Shown here: piece by piece, positions 37,698 through 49,513 of the stretch | Numbering within the stretch: position 1 is the first letter of the stretch | How the letters are laid out: each line of letters begins with the position of its first letter | NCBI GenBank assembly: GCA_905183005.1 | Contig: CAJJDO010000036.1 | Location: 248,001 to 312,000, forward strand | Source of the DNA: Paramecium pentaurelia | Lineage: Eukaryota; Ciliophora; Oligohymenophorea; Peniculida; Parameciidae | Length of the DNA stretch: 64,000 bases | Reading direction: 5' to 3' | Notes under the pieces: generated by a model | Told to the model about the DNA's origin: nothing | The model's database searches: none | The model's input: the letters and a program-made list of their open reading frames with translations, nothing else | Program-made: the position numbers and the translations under genes

Positions 37698-39336
37698 TCA
37701 TCTTAAATTAATTTCTTAAAAAGTTGAAAATATGATTTTCTTCATTTAAATTAATTATTTGATCACCTTTTGATCTGGATTAACTTTAAATTATTACGAA
37801 AGTTCTAAATCCTTAAAATTATTAATTTATTTTTTATACCAATAAATTAGATCGATTAATATATTTTCTTAGATAAAATTAAGAATATTCTTTTTATTTT
37901 TTGTGATATTCAGAAAACATTTCAAATCTTAATTTTGCTAATTCTTTATTATCTTATTTCCCTTAATTTTATTGATTTAATAAACTCTAAAATGCCAGAT
38001 TAAGTCTACCTATTGTGTTTGAATTTGAGAATGTAATTTTCTTTTATTTTATTGTTTTAGTACTTTTATTGAGTAAATTTGTATAATAAAGTAAATTTTA
38101 TAATGGTTATTGTAGAATTAAAGTATTAATCAAAAAGGATACAAAAAATAATGAAATTGAAAATCCAATCACACCAATAAAAATATATATTGATAATCTT
38201 TTTTTATTTTAAATTTCATAAACTAAAATATTAATATCTTCTATATATAGATCTGGATCAAATTCAGAAACTAATATATAATGCATTTCTCTTAAGTTAA
38301 ATAAACTTATAAATTTAATTTTTTATTCCAATTTATTAAACAAACAAAATGTATTATCAATATTTATTGGACATAAATCTTCATATATCTCTCCATTTAA
38401 AAAATTTAAAAGAGTTTTAAAATCATTTTCATCAAAACCTGTTTTTGTAACATTATAAAAATAGTATATCTCTTTTTATTCTTTCAAATAAATATAATTT
38501 AATAAAATCTATCCTGTTAAATCAATTAACATGAATTTTACTGGAAGTATTTGATCATATAATGTAAACTAATTCATAGTTAAATCATTTGCAATAATTG
38601 CAATATTTATATTTTCTTTATTGAAGAGACTCTTTGTTTAAGTAAAACAAACTCCAATATCTATTTCCAAATACATATCTGTTATTTAAAGAAATGATGA
38701 AGATTAATTATGAGATGTATACCATGGTCTTTCTTTTGGTACCCATTCCTTTGGTATAGGTTAACATGGGTCAATTGAATAAAACTAATCTTCACTTGTT
38801 GCTGCATAATATATTTAATAATGTGATCGTTACATAGAAGCTGTTTAACTAAGAAAATTAGATAAAATTAATTTATCATTATATTATTCTTACTGCGCAG
38901 ATTAATTAGGTAATCCAAAACAAAAACAAAAAGAATTTTCAATTAATTTTAAGGTTTCAGATGCATTTTCATCAAAAATAGAACAATCATCCAAATTTTC
39001 TTAAAAATTTACATCTAATTCAATTGCATACTAATATAAATCATTAATTGAGTTAATAGATTATGCTCCTGAAAAGAAACCATTATTTAGCTATTCAATA
39101 AATAATGATTAATAAATTGAAGATTGTCGACTCATAATCTTTTGTTGTAAAACATGAATTGAATCATTTGCTATAGTATCAATAATTTTATATTATATGG
39201 CTAATATGCTACACCCTACCATTGTAGTAATTAAAATTAAGAAGCATATCTATGCCATAAATATTTATGATCGTAGTCTCCAATCTGATATATTCCAAAT
39301 ATTTGTACTATGACAACAATCTCGTTTAAATTTCAT
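37698..39336 (-). CDS. Cache-domain-type membrane receptor without obvious output domain
   Basis: One intron placed at 37812-37839 (28 nt, ends AAG); 536 residues. TM1 near residues 28-50 (ICFLILITTMVGCSILAI), a ~290-residue extracellular region containing a Cache-like motif (PKEWVPKERPWYTSHN) and several cysteines, then TM2 (IYIFIGVIGFSISLFFVSFL). A ~130-residue cytosolic tail resembles a short HAMP-like helix (QPLQNLLYYTNLLNKS) plus charged coil. No kinase, cyclase or phosphatase follows. The alternative 3' splice would shorten the tail; without any intron the frame stays open antisense into the thiolase gene. Confidence 0.66.
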
Positions 39337-40358
39337 TTAAATAATATATTTATCAATAATTCAATTGTAACATTTACACATATTCTTAATATAGATTGAA
39401 TAAATAAAAGTACTTAGTAAAATTATTATTGAATTAAAAATCATTCTATAAATTACAGATACTCATTATTATCATAGAAATAAAACTTAATTAAACTATT
39501 TCTTTGAATATAAAAACAATCTTCATTATAAACTATTGATATTATTTATTTATATAAGTCATTATTTTAATAATTAAGAATTTAATTATTTGTTATATTC
39601 TTTATAATAGGATTGAATTTTGTAAGCTTAATAAATTTTTCCAATTTAAACTCTGTTTTTTCAATTTTGAAACAATGATATTATCATAATCAACTAATTC
39701 TCAAATATTTGATGAATTTTTGGTTCAAAATTATAATTATTTCTATAACTAAATAAAACATATTAAATCAAACATATTCTTACTTAGTTACACTTTTAAA
39801 AATCAATTATATTAATATATTAAGTATATTTATTATTTCATGCAAGGAATATATACAAGGTTATTAAAATCTTGTTAATACTAATATTAAATAAAAGAAT
39901 TCAATATTTCAATATAAATACGAAAATTAAAAATAAATAAAAATAAACTTTAAATTCCAAATTTAAACAAATCCAGACATGTTATTGAATTATTAAAATT
40001 ATAATATTCAAGAATTTAAAATTATTCTTAAGGAAATGTTTCTTAAATTAAGCAACCACAAATAAATAATTAAAATTAATCATTTAATATATCTAGATGA
40101 TTCATTGAGAAATTGAGAATTGTAGAAAATATGAAACCCTTTTTTTTTTAAATTCAAATTTTCCTTTCATAAATAATTAGCATCTTTTGATACCTGTTGA
40201 ATTTAATAATATTTAAATTAATATCATCAAGAGTAATTAAAATACATTTAAAATCAATTTATTATTGGGAATCTTTATGGAGGTTCAATAAGATGAATTT
40301 CTTAAATCTCAAAATTACAATTTAAAATCTCCCGTAGATTTTGAATAAGCATAAAAGC
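39337..40358. other. intergenic, ~1.0 kb
   Basis: Divergent spacer between the Cache-like receptor and the OSCA-like channel. Mostly AT-rich without coding signal. The last 80 nt contain ATG 40278 and a coding-like stretch (MEVQQDEFLKSQNYNLKSP) that could be a 5' exon of the channel gene if a 16-nt intron were used; that is shorter than any other intron here. Confidence 0.5.
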
Positions 40359-42801
40359 ATGGGGTACTCTAATAAGTATTATAATGATAAGAAATCATAA
40401 ACCATTTATCAAAGTATTATCCAAGACTCAGAAAGATGTTAATGTTGTAACAATCCAATCTAGACAATTCCATACTCAATTACATGTAATTTAAAAGTAT
40501 TTTGTCAACATGGTTATTCATATAAATATTTTAACTATATCAAATTAAACTTTATATTATTAGTCATAGGATTGTAAGTTATTATTCATAAATAGTCTTA
40601 TATTTGGAATATATAATATTCAAGAGAATCTCAAAGGAGATTAATGTAACTAACATCAAAATTGCAAGAAAAATTTAAATAATTACTTGTCTCTCTTAAA
40701 TAGAATGGATAATGATGAGTATATAAATATTTAAATTTATCAGGTTTCAAGATATATATCTAGATATCTTATATTTTATAGCAATATTAGTTTAAGTTTG
40801 TTTTATTGGATACATTACTTATTATAAAAACCATTGTTTAAATGTTGACAACGAGTAAGATTTAGAAAAGGTCATAAAGTATTGTTCCCTTTAAGTGTCT
40901 CAAATACCTGGCAATTGGAATATGGAAAAAATTTAAGATTTTTTTAGTAAAGGAATATGGGAAAAAAAACCAATAACTTATAATATTGTGGATATATGTT
41001 TGATGTATGATCAAGAATAATTAGAATATTTATTAAAAGATAAGATCAGATAATAATTCACAATATAAAATAATTAATGCACGTATATTACCTTTTAGAA
41101 ATAGATCTTTGAAAGATGTGATAAATAAAATAGTTAACATTCATAGTGTCATTTAAGATCAAACGGTATTAAAGTTTAACCGATCAGTTTTTATTACATT
41201 TTCAAATTAAGTACATGTTTTCTTTATAATAAAAGGCTGAATTAATAAAATTTGTAAGATATTTTAGATGGGTCTTTGTACCTAATTCATTAAAATTAGA
41301 ATCTCCCCCTAGACCATCAGATGTAATTTGGCATAATGATTCTACATTTTCAAATCTAGAATATGTAAAATTATTTTTTATATGTTTTGGTTGGCTTCCT
41401 ATAATAGGAATTTAAGTAGCAAAATAAAATTATATTGTTGAAAATGGGAATCAAGAAAAAAGTAATTCATATTAAAATACATTATTAAGTTTAACAGTTT
41501 CTTTACTATTATATCTATTAACTAAATTTTGTGAAAAGTCTATATAATAGTTTTTTAGTTTGAAAGACTTTAATTCTAATCGTAAAAAGAGGAGAATATT
41601 TACACTATTTTATGAAACAATAGTAATTTAATATTTTTATTTAATACCTCCAATCTTTGTTGGTGTGTATTCAGGAAGTGGAACTAGGCAATAAAAGCTA
41701 TGGAGATCAGGAGGATTAAGTGAAGATATCCTATTTATCTAAATATTAAATGCAATTTTCCCAATGATATTCAGTATAATAGATGAGACTTATGCAATAC
41801 AATTAATAAAAAGATTTTGGTTTAAAAGAATTAAAAAAGATTCAGATCTAACTTAAATAGAGGCAAATTAATTATATGAACGTTAACTTGATTATTAGAA
41901 AAAACGATTATCAATTACTTAACTAGTTTCTATTTGTTGTTATTATGGGTATATTTATCCCATGTGTTATTTTATTACCATATTGGCTCTTATTGTTATC
42001 TATTGGATGGAAAAATATAATTTTGTAACAAATGGTGTAAGTTCTAAGATTTCAGTTAAATTTCATATTTCAAGATATAATTTGTTAGCATTTTTATTAT
42101 TCGAATTACTTTCAAAATAAATATTTCATATAGCATTTTGGTCATTTGATTATAAAAGTGTTACTAACTATATTTATGCTTTATAGTATTTTTTTCTAAC
42201 TTATGTGATAATTACAAAAAAAGAATGTATAATAAAAAAAAGAATTCATAGAAATTATGATGATAAAATGCTTTAAGAATCTCTCAAATACTATGATCTT
42301 TATACAAAGCATAATCCAATAATAAATCATTAGTTTGAATAAAATTTGGAAGAAATCTCATAACTCACTAGATATTCAAGATAAGAAAAATTCTATTCAC
42401 AACTTCAATTAAAACTATATAGAGAATTAAAATATGAATATGTATTAATAATTTTATTCTTAAGAGTTTAAAAGATTCAGCCAGAATACATCCTACAGAG
42501 ATAGTTTCCCTTAGATTTTAAGAATAATGATATTTTAAGATCATTTACAATAATTCTTATTAATAATATTATACTTGAGTATGATTTATAATTTAACCTA
42601 TATGTATAATAAGAAAATATAATATAATTATTTAGATTGAATTAGAATTTTTTTATGATTTTATAGTAATACAACAATGAAATAGTGAATATAAATATGA
42701 AAACTTTATAGATTTACTAATGTATATCAATCAGAGGCATTTTTTAATAATTTAATAAATACATCAAGTATTGGATCTATTTGACTTTATTCATTATTTG
42801 A
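40359..42801 (+). CDS. OSCA/TMEM63/CSC1-type mechanosensitive cation channel
   Basis: Predicted osmo- or mechanosensitive channel of the plasma or contractile-vacuole membrane. Introns 40574-40595 (22), 40719-40743 (25), 41166-41187 (22) and 41211-41235 (25); 782 residues. TM0 near residue 58 (LNFILLVIGFLIFGIY), more TMs, then the cytosolic RRM-like domain (CSLQVSQIPGNWNMEKI to VFITFSNQAEL), the family motif LESPPRPSDVIWHND, and the pore-region helices (FYLIPPIFVGVYSGSG, LNAIFPMIFSI). Start at ATG 40359 or an upstream exon. The end lies inside the duplicated block; a 20-nt intron near 42666 would change the last ~45 residues. Confidence 0.78.
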
Positions 42802-42902
42802 GATTATCTTTTTTATTTAATTACTAACATCTTCAATTTCTTTTTATTCAAATAAAGGTTTTTTATATGAAAGCACAGATTATAAATGATCTTAATCCTT
42901 CG

Positions 42903-43412
42903 TCAATAATAATTGATCTAACTATACTTATGTTTATTACATAAAAAATCATCTTCATCCCCTCTTGTAGCCCTTATAAAATGCTCTTTAGTTAAGAATC
43001 CATAATTTCTACATTCTATACATTTGCATTAATCTGAGCAAGGCACTTTAGCTTAAAAGCATTCACAATATTTCTTCATACAACCACTCTTTTTACATTG
43101 ACAACCTTTGTTGTGTTTTCCAAAATTTAATGGATCTGGTTTTGAATCAGAAGTAGTTATCTTAGGCTAAAAGGCACTAGGGTTTTTCTCTAATGTGTAT
43201 TACATAGCCTTTAATCTTTATTTCTATTTTATAATTTTGAATGATACTGCATTAGAGGAATTATTAAAGCAATTATGACAATGACAATTATTATCACAAA
43301 ATACTTTATTTTGATAACATTCACAATAGAGTTTTATGCATTTCGAGTTTTTACAATTACATTTCTTTGATGGCCCTTCCTCAAAAACTTAATCAGATTC
43401 TTCCTCTGACAT
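42903..43412 (-). CDS. CRC/tesmin-TSO1-like CXC-domain protein (left copy)
   Basis: DNA-binding type protein of the LIN54/tesmin class. Single exon, 169 residues. Two cysteine-rich CXC blocks: CNCKNSKCIKLYCECYQNK with CDNNCHCHNC, and CQCKKSGCMKKYCECFQAK with CSDQCKCIEC. A ~60-residue linker between them lacks the canonical RNPxAFxPK, but NPSAFQPKI is clearly its equivalent. LIN54 proteins bind the cell-cycle CHR element. It is short for the family, essentially the CRC domain alone. Identical to 43941-44450; most likely one real gene counted twice. Confidence 0.88.
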
Positions 43413-43543
43413 TCTACTTAATAAATTATATGTATAAAATTGATATTTAACACACAAAAATTTGAAAATGTTTTGAACTTAATAATAAACAAAATAAGTA
43501 ATATCTATCTATTATATTTATCAATAATAATTATTAATATTAA

Positions 43544-43706
43544 TCAATTATGTTTCTATAAATAAGAATCAAACTCTTATATTTTATTTTAAATATTCTT
43601 TCTAGCCCTATTTGTTTCCTTCATTTTTTATTTTACTTATAAATGAAATTATTAAATATAAGTATCTTCAATAGGTTTTGCACTAAATTCTTCTAATGGA
43701 TTCATT
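43544..43706 (-). pseudogene. 3' fragment of the gene at 44582-45568 (contig end)
   Basis: The last 54 codons of the unknown gene that is complete at 44582-45568, cut at the N. Identical to 44582-44744. It is a truncation at a contig edge and not a biological pseudogene. Confidence 0.85.
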
Positions 43707-43707
43707 N
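43707..43707. other. single N between the two duplicate copies
   Basis: The only ambiguous base noticed in the window. It sits exactly at the joint between the two 1,037-bp copies, so it marks a scaffold join of minimal gap size. Confidence 0.95.
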
Positions 43708-44744
43708 TACAACAATGAAATAGTGAATATAAATATGAAAACTTTATAGATTTACTAATGTATATCAATCAGAGGCATTTTTTAATAATTTAATAAATAC
43801 ATCAAGTATTGGATCTATTTGACTTTATTCATTATTTGAGATTATCTTTTTTATTTAATTACTAACATCTTCAATTTCTTTTTATTCAAATAAAGGTTTT
43901 TTATATGAAAGCACAGATTATAAATGATCTTAATCCTTCGTCAATAATAATTGATCTAACTATACTTATGTTTATTACATAAAAAATCATCTTCATCCCC
44001 TCTTGTAGCCCTTATAAAATGCTCTTTAGTTAAGAATCCATAATTTCTACATTCTATACATTTGCATTAATCTGAGCAAGGCACTTTAGCTTAAAAGCAT
44101 TCACAATATTTCTTCATACAACCACTCTTTTTACATTGACAACCTTTGTTGTGTTTTCCAAAATTTAATGGATCTGGTTTTGAATCAGAAGTAGTTATCT
44201 TAGGCTAAAAGGCACTAGGGTTTTTCTCTAATGTGTATTACATAGCCTTTAATCTTTATTTCTATTTTATAATTTTGAATGATACTGCATTAGAGGAATT
44301 ATTAAAGCAATTATGACAATGACAATTATTATCACAAAATACTTTATTTTGATAACATTCACAATAGAGTTTTATGCATTTCGAGTTTTTACAATTACAT
44401 TTCTTTGATGGCCCTTCCTCAAAAACTTAATCAGATTCTTCCTCTGACATTCTACTTAATAAATTATATGTATAAAATTGATATTTAACACACAAAAATT
44501 TGAAAATGTTTTGAACTTAATAATAAACAAAATAAGTAATATCTATCTATTATATTTATCAATAATAATTATTAATATTAATCAATTATGTTTCTATAAA
44601 TAAGAATCAAACTCTTATATTTTATTTTAAATATTCTTTCTAGCCCTATTTGTTTCCTTCATTTTTTATTTTACTTATAAATGAAATTATTAAATATAAG
44701 TATCTTCAATAGGTTTTGCACTAAATTCTTCTAATGGATTCATT
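43708..44744. repeat. 1,037-bp perfect direct duplication, right copy
   Basis: Same sequence as 42670-43706, offset 1,038. This copy continues on its right side into unique sequence and the complete downstream gene. See left copy for the interpretation. Confidence 0.9.
43941..44450 (-). CDS. CRC/tesmin-TSO1-like CXC-domain protein (right copy)
   Basis: Same 169-residue protein as 42903-43412, starting MSEEESDQVFEEGPSKKC. All 18 or so cysteines of the two CXC blocks are kept. No change is seen between the copies, which argues against an old gene duplication. In the right copy the downstream minus-strand neighbour is complete, so this is the better context for the gene. Confidence 0.88.
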
Positions 44745-45568
44745 GATTGAGGATTCGATATAAGGGATTAATTTACTTCTCTTGTAATTTGATTCTATAT
44801 TATACTATACATTTTCTCAAGAGTATTATCCTTCTTAGAAATTGTCAAGGGCTATTTAGGTGATTCCTTATCTAACTGATTTTTTCTTATAAATTCTTAG
44901 ATTTATTGAGAATAAGAAGGTTTCTCACTAGGTTTAATAAGAATTGATATTGATTTTGGTAGTATAGCTTAGTAATTAGGTTCATAATTAGGAAGAGAAG
45001 GTTGTAATTTCTAAACTTTACGATTGTGTTTTCTTAATTTAGATTCATGAAATAAATAACCAAGATTCTTACCCTTGTCTACATTACTCATCTTCCAAAC
45101 AAATTTATCTTGTGTAATACTTGAATTGAGTTTTTCAATCATCTCTTCTAACACAGGACTCATAACTTTAGTATCTTTTTTCCGTTCATACATTTCTAAA
45201 AGAGCTTTCTTTTCCATCATGTCTTTGTATTACTTAGCTTTAACCTGTTCTTCTGGAGAAGGAGGTTATAAGTTGACTAAAAGAGATAAGTCCAAATTAT
45301 GAGCACTGTTCTCTTTTTTATGTTTCTAAAGAGCATTTTATTTCATTGATTAAGATGGTTATTATTTTGTGATCGATGCTAAACTATAAACATGTTTGAT
45401 TCGAGCTCCAAGATTCAATTAATTTGTTGATTTCGATTTTCTTTTTGTATTCAATAATAATCCAACATGATCCCTCTCTTATTTATATGGAAGAAATTTA
45501 TCATCTTCTTCTGTCTACAGTTCATTAATATATCTGATTGCTTTTTATCTTACTGACTCTGAATGCAT
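44582..45568 (-). CDS. hypothetical protein (328 aa)
   Basis: Single-exon frame from ATG 45568 to TGA 44582-44584. Charged, K/Q/S-rich, with short predicted helices (EEQVKAKQYKDMMEKKALL, PVLEEMIEKLNSSI) and a C-terminal coil (VKQKMKETNRARKNIQNKIQ). No transmembrane segment, no family recognised. Its 3' 163 nt lie inside the duplicated block. Possible cytoskeletal or basal-body protein; that is only inference from composition. Confidence 0.65.
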
Positions 45569-46252
45569 CTAATCAAAACACTATATTATTTTATTATTAT
45601 AACAAAAAATGGATTAAATTCATTTTTGTTAAAATAACAATAAAAGGAAGTAGTATAATATTCTCATTTACTAATCTAAAGAAGCAATTATGAATTTAAT
45701 AGTAATCTGATAAATATACTTAATTATCATTATAAATATCCAAGTTCTACAGAATTTTACATTATATTTAAAATTGATCGACATTAAACAATATATACAT
45801 TTTATTTTGTTTACAAATTATAATTAAATTTGAGAATCTTTTCGCCCTCATTAAAAAATTTTAAAGAAGAATTTAGATTAAAGTAATTAACCATATAAAA
45901 TTAATAAATACTTAATAATATCTTTCAATAATAATTAAGAATACAAAAATAAGTACACTACAATAATAGAGTTGGTATAATCCTTTTAATTATTAATTAT
46001 AGAAGGTAGATTGATTTACATTTTAATCATTCTATTTTTCTTAAATATTCTATCATAATTTTACTATGTATCTTTTAAATAATAAAAATATAAATTTAAA
46101 AAAAAGAGTTGTAAAAATTTGTGGATTACTAGAATTTTAATAATTTATTAATTTATTTTTTAATAATCTTGAAAATCGATAGATGAATGCATAACAATTT
46201 ATTAAGTATAAACTCTATATTTACATTTAATAATAAAAATAATAGTTAATTG
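45569..46252. other. intergenic, 684 nt
   Basis: AT-rich spacer between two minus-strand genes (promoter side of 44582-45568, 3' side of HSF). No supported frame or RNA gene. Confidence 0.55.
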
Positions 46253-46901
46253 TCATTAAACATTATTTGTAAGCTCTTCATTTGTTATACACAATTATTC
46301 TGGTTACTTGAATTCGTCTTGAAGATAGAGTTTATTATTGCTAGTTAGTACCTTTTAAAGAGTTTTATTATCTTTGATAACTCTATGATTTCTTTCTAGA
46401 AGTGTGGAGCATAGATTATGTAAGTAATCACATTTTTGGGAGAGCTAGAATTTAATAATAAATTTATAGTTGTTACCTGATTGAGTTAATCTTATGAATC
46501 ATTTTGAATAGGTTAATTTATAGGTATAAGTTCATTATGTGCTTTCCGTTTAATTTAATGTAGCAGATCCCTAATTAAATATGTTAATACTTTCTGCCTT
46601 TTTGGAAATATTCATTTTTGAATTCATTGACACTTCCTCCTCTTGTTTTATGAAAATCATACATGTTTAACTTAATGAAATAACAAGAACTACCTATCTA
46701 ATAAAGGAAGAGAAATTTTAATGCTTGAAGTGGATGGGTAGAACAATCGATGAGAATTGACTTATATTTTTGACTGTAAAAGATAGCCCATCTTCATTCC
46801 AACTAACTATATCTTCATACATATTATTCTATGTTAGTGATATTATATACTTCTAAAATGTTATAAGTCTTGAGGATAAAACTAGAAATTTAATTCTTCA
46901 T
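46253..46901 (-). CDS. heat-shock transcription factor (compact HSF)
   Basis: DNA-binding activator of heat-stress genes. Introns 46829-46850 (22), 46671-46693 (23, ends AAG), 46571-46590 (20) and 46445-46476 (32); 183 residues. HSF winged-helix domain: FILKTYNILE, IVSWNEDGLSFTVKNISQF, VLPIHFKHQNFSSFIRQLN, MYDFHKTRGG and FQKGRKDLLHQIKRK. A short leucine-rich coil follows (CDYLHNLCSTLLERNHRVI). Very small for an HSF; there is almost no activation domain. It begins 18 nt after the stop of the upstream kinase gene on the same strand. Confidence 0.88.
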
Positions 46902-46919
46902 TTATTATATATATATTAA

Positions 46920-48292
46920 TCACATAATTCTTGCTGTTTTCAATTTATATTCGGCATACATAACAGGGGATTTACTTGGTTTCGACATATGAGTTTTCCT
47001 TTATGAATTTTCTTTTGTCTCATACTAAGTTTTGATGCGTTCCCATCTATCATTTTCTGTGCATAATCTTCTTTCAGTAGATTTAGGCCTTTCTGAAATA
47101 CGATTATCATATCCTCTATTCATAATCATAGCAGTATTAAAATTATTTTCATATGATTTTGTTTTGTTATGATAGATGCTTGAATTAGGTCTACGTTCAT
47201 TTGAACTACTTGGTTTATCAACAACTGATTTTATACTCTGATGAGTTCTTACTCTCTAATTTTGCAAAACTGGCTTTTGATATTTATTTAAAAGGTGATA
47301 AGTAGTTGTTATTGGATTATGTTTGTTATTAATGATCATTTCTCTACATTTTTAACTATCAATACCAATTGCTTATAACTATTTGATTATGTTTGAATTG
47401 ATAGCCAAAGTGCGATGTATTTGAACAGAATAAGAGTATTTACTTATATAATTAAAAAAGTTGTTACCTTACAAAAGGATGCATCTTGATTTTAGCTATA
47501 CTCAATCGATTTAAAGGATTCTTATTCAATAATCCCTATAATAAATCAATGACTTGAGGACTCAAATGAGAAGGCCTTTAGAAATCAGAATATTTAATCT
47601 TCTCATAAAGTTTTCTTGTATTTGAATCCTCAAAAGGTACATAACCACAAAGCATGGCATATAATATTATGCCACTTGCCCAAATATCAGTCTTGATGCC
47701 TGAATATTAGATACCAGAAACCATTTCAGGAGCAGCATAACAAGGAGAACCACAAGGAGTTGAAAGTAGATCACTATAGATATTACTTAGACCAAAGTCA
47801 ACTACTTTTAGAGTATTATTTTCTAAGAGTAAATTTTCAGGTTTAAGATCTCTATGAGCAATTTTAAGTGAATGCAAATATTCTATGGCTTCAATGATTT
47901 ATGAAAAGAGTGCTGCAGCTTCATTCTCTGAGAGTCGTTTATTTTTAACTATGTGTTGGAATAGTTCACCTCCACTAACAAACTCCATGATGAGATAAAT
48001 TTTAGTATCTGATTCAAGGATTTCATATAATTAAACAATATTTGGATGACGAAGTTTACGAAGGATATGAATCTCTCTTTAGATTCTAGTGAAATCTGCA
48101 GGTTATTCTATTCTGCTTTTCTCTAGAATCTTGATGGCTACAAATTATTGAGTAGGTTTATGAAGACCTCTATAGACTTTGCCAAAGGTTCCCTTGCCAA
48201 TGGACTGCTCTATATAGTTTAATTTATGCACCTATTATGTAATTATCAAGTGGGTTGGAAGTGTTGTGATTGAGGTATTGAAGATTATTCAT
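46920..48292 (-). CDS. SNF1/AMPK-related protein kinase with UBA-like segment
   Basis: CAMK-group Ser/Thr kinase in energy or stress signalling. Introns 48210-48231 (22) and 47443-47467 (25, ends AAG); 441 residues. Motifs: IGKGTFGKVYRGLHK, VAIKILEKSR, SGGELFQHIVKNKRL, HRDLKPENLLLENN, VDFGLSN, STPCGSPCYAAPEMV, and DIWASGIILYAML. A region after the kinase (IIKQLQAIGIDSQKCREMII) resembles the UBA-type autoinhibitory segment of SNF1, MARK and KIN kinases. The tail is basic, S/R-rich. Divergent start 16 nt from the VPS9 gene start. Confidence 0.9.
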
Positions 48293-48308
48293 GTTCGTTA
48301 ATTAATTA

Positions 48309-49285
48309 ATGGGAAATAAGAATATATGTTGTACTTAGGAAGAATAATAGAAATAATAATAAACAGTTGGTTCAGAATGTATAACAACAAATTCAGATAT
48401 TAGTGAAGTTATTCCTATCCTGTAGTTGGTATAATCGAGTAAATGAGATCATCAATAGAGATTACAATCATATGCCATTATTAAATGAATTCAGAGTTTA
48501 GCCTACACTTAAAACGATTTAATAGCATCTACATATTAGAAAACAAATGATAAGTGATATTTTTTATAGTTTTGTTCAGAATCCCAAGGATTTGATGTTT
48601 CATTCTCAGATGAAGATTTCATTAGTTTAAAAATCCATTATTATTTCAGATAATAGTTAATAATCATAATTAGCTTGGAGTTTCATAAAGGCAACAGATT
48701 TGTAAATTTAATAATCTCAATTATCTAGTCATATTGATTTAAAAATGGAGATTAATCAATTTATTCACTTTTTTGCTGATTTGATTCAAAAATTATACAA
48801 AGCTCCATAGTAAATTGATGAAATACAGATGCTAATTTTAGACGAATTGTTTGGAAATGAGAGTTTTTATGATTTTGTTAAACTATAATATGATAAGGGA
48901 TTACATAGTAAAATAATTGCTTATAGAGCTAATATTCAAAAAATAGAAAAATCTCAAAATAAACAAGAAAAGGCAGTAGCAATATTATCAAGCATGGTTA
49001 ATAAAAGATCTCCTAGAGAAAAATTATAAATTTTAGATATGGCAGCTCAAAAATTGACTTAAGGTAAAAAAAATGTAGATGCTGATAAATTTAATGAATT
49101 AGTCTATGATTTGATTGTTCAAGCAAATATACCTTCATTTGTAACTGAAATAAAAATGATTCATCATTTTGCTGGAGAAATGTATATAATTATATTTGAG
49201 ATTTATTAGAGATTCAATGGGAAGATATGGTTATATTCTAACTACTTTTATGGGAGTATTAATGTTAATAATACAAAATTATTGA
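48309..49285 (+). CDS. VPS9-domain protein (Rab5-type GEF), N-myristoylatable
   Basis: Predicted activator of Rab5-like GTPases in endocytosis. It starts MGNKNICC, fitting myristoylation plus palmitoylation. The second intron is 49182-49209 (28). The first is at 48429-48447 (19 nt, ends GAG) or 48422-48458 (37 nt); both keep frame, so the N-terminus is uncertain (309 or 303 residues). VPS9 features: SPREKLQILDMAAQKL, VDADKFNELVYDLIVQANIP, and MGRYGYILTTFMGVLMLI. A helical bundle precedes it. No other domain. Confidence 0.76.
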
Positions 49286-49513
49286 TATGATATAAATGAT
49301 TTTTAGATAGATCTTTATTTTTTCATTAAATATTATAGTCATATTTTTAATTATAATATATTTCATTCTTATCTTAATTATAAGTACAAACTCTTGATAT
49401 TATGATATTTTAGTAACCATTATAAAAAAACTAGATTGAGTAATGAATACTAATAATAATCAGATATAAAAGTGTCATTATACAATTTCAAAAATACTTA
49501 TATTATTTTATTA

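Larger units (their letters stand above)
42670..43706. repeat. 1,037-bp perfect direct duplication, left copy
   Basis: Identical by eye to 43708-44744 and separated from it only by one N. The left copy follows unique sequence of the channel gene and stops abruptly inside the 3' part of the next gene (only 163 nt of it present). This is what two overlapping contigs joined without merging would give. The true locus is probably one copy. Confidence 0.9.

Noticed and set aside
42670..44744. Real tandem gene duplication of the CRC gene
   Set aside because: Perfect identity, N at the joint and truncation of the flanking gene fit an assembly overlap far better.
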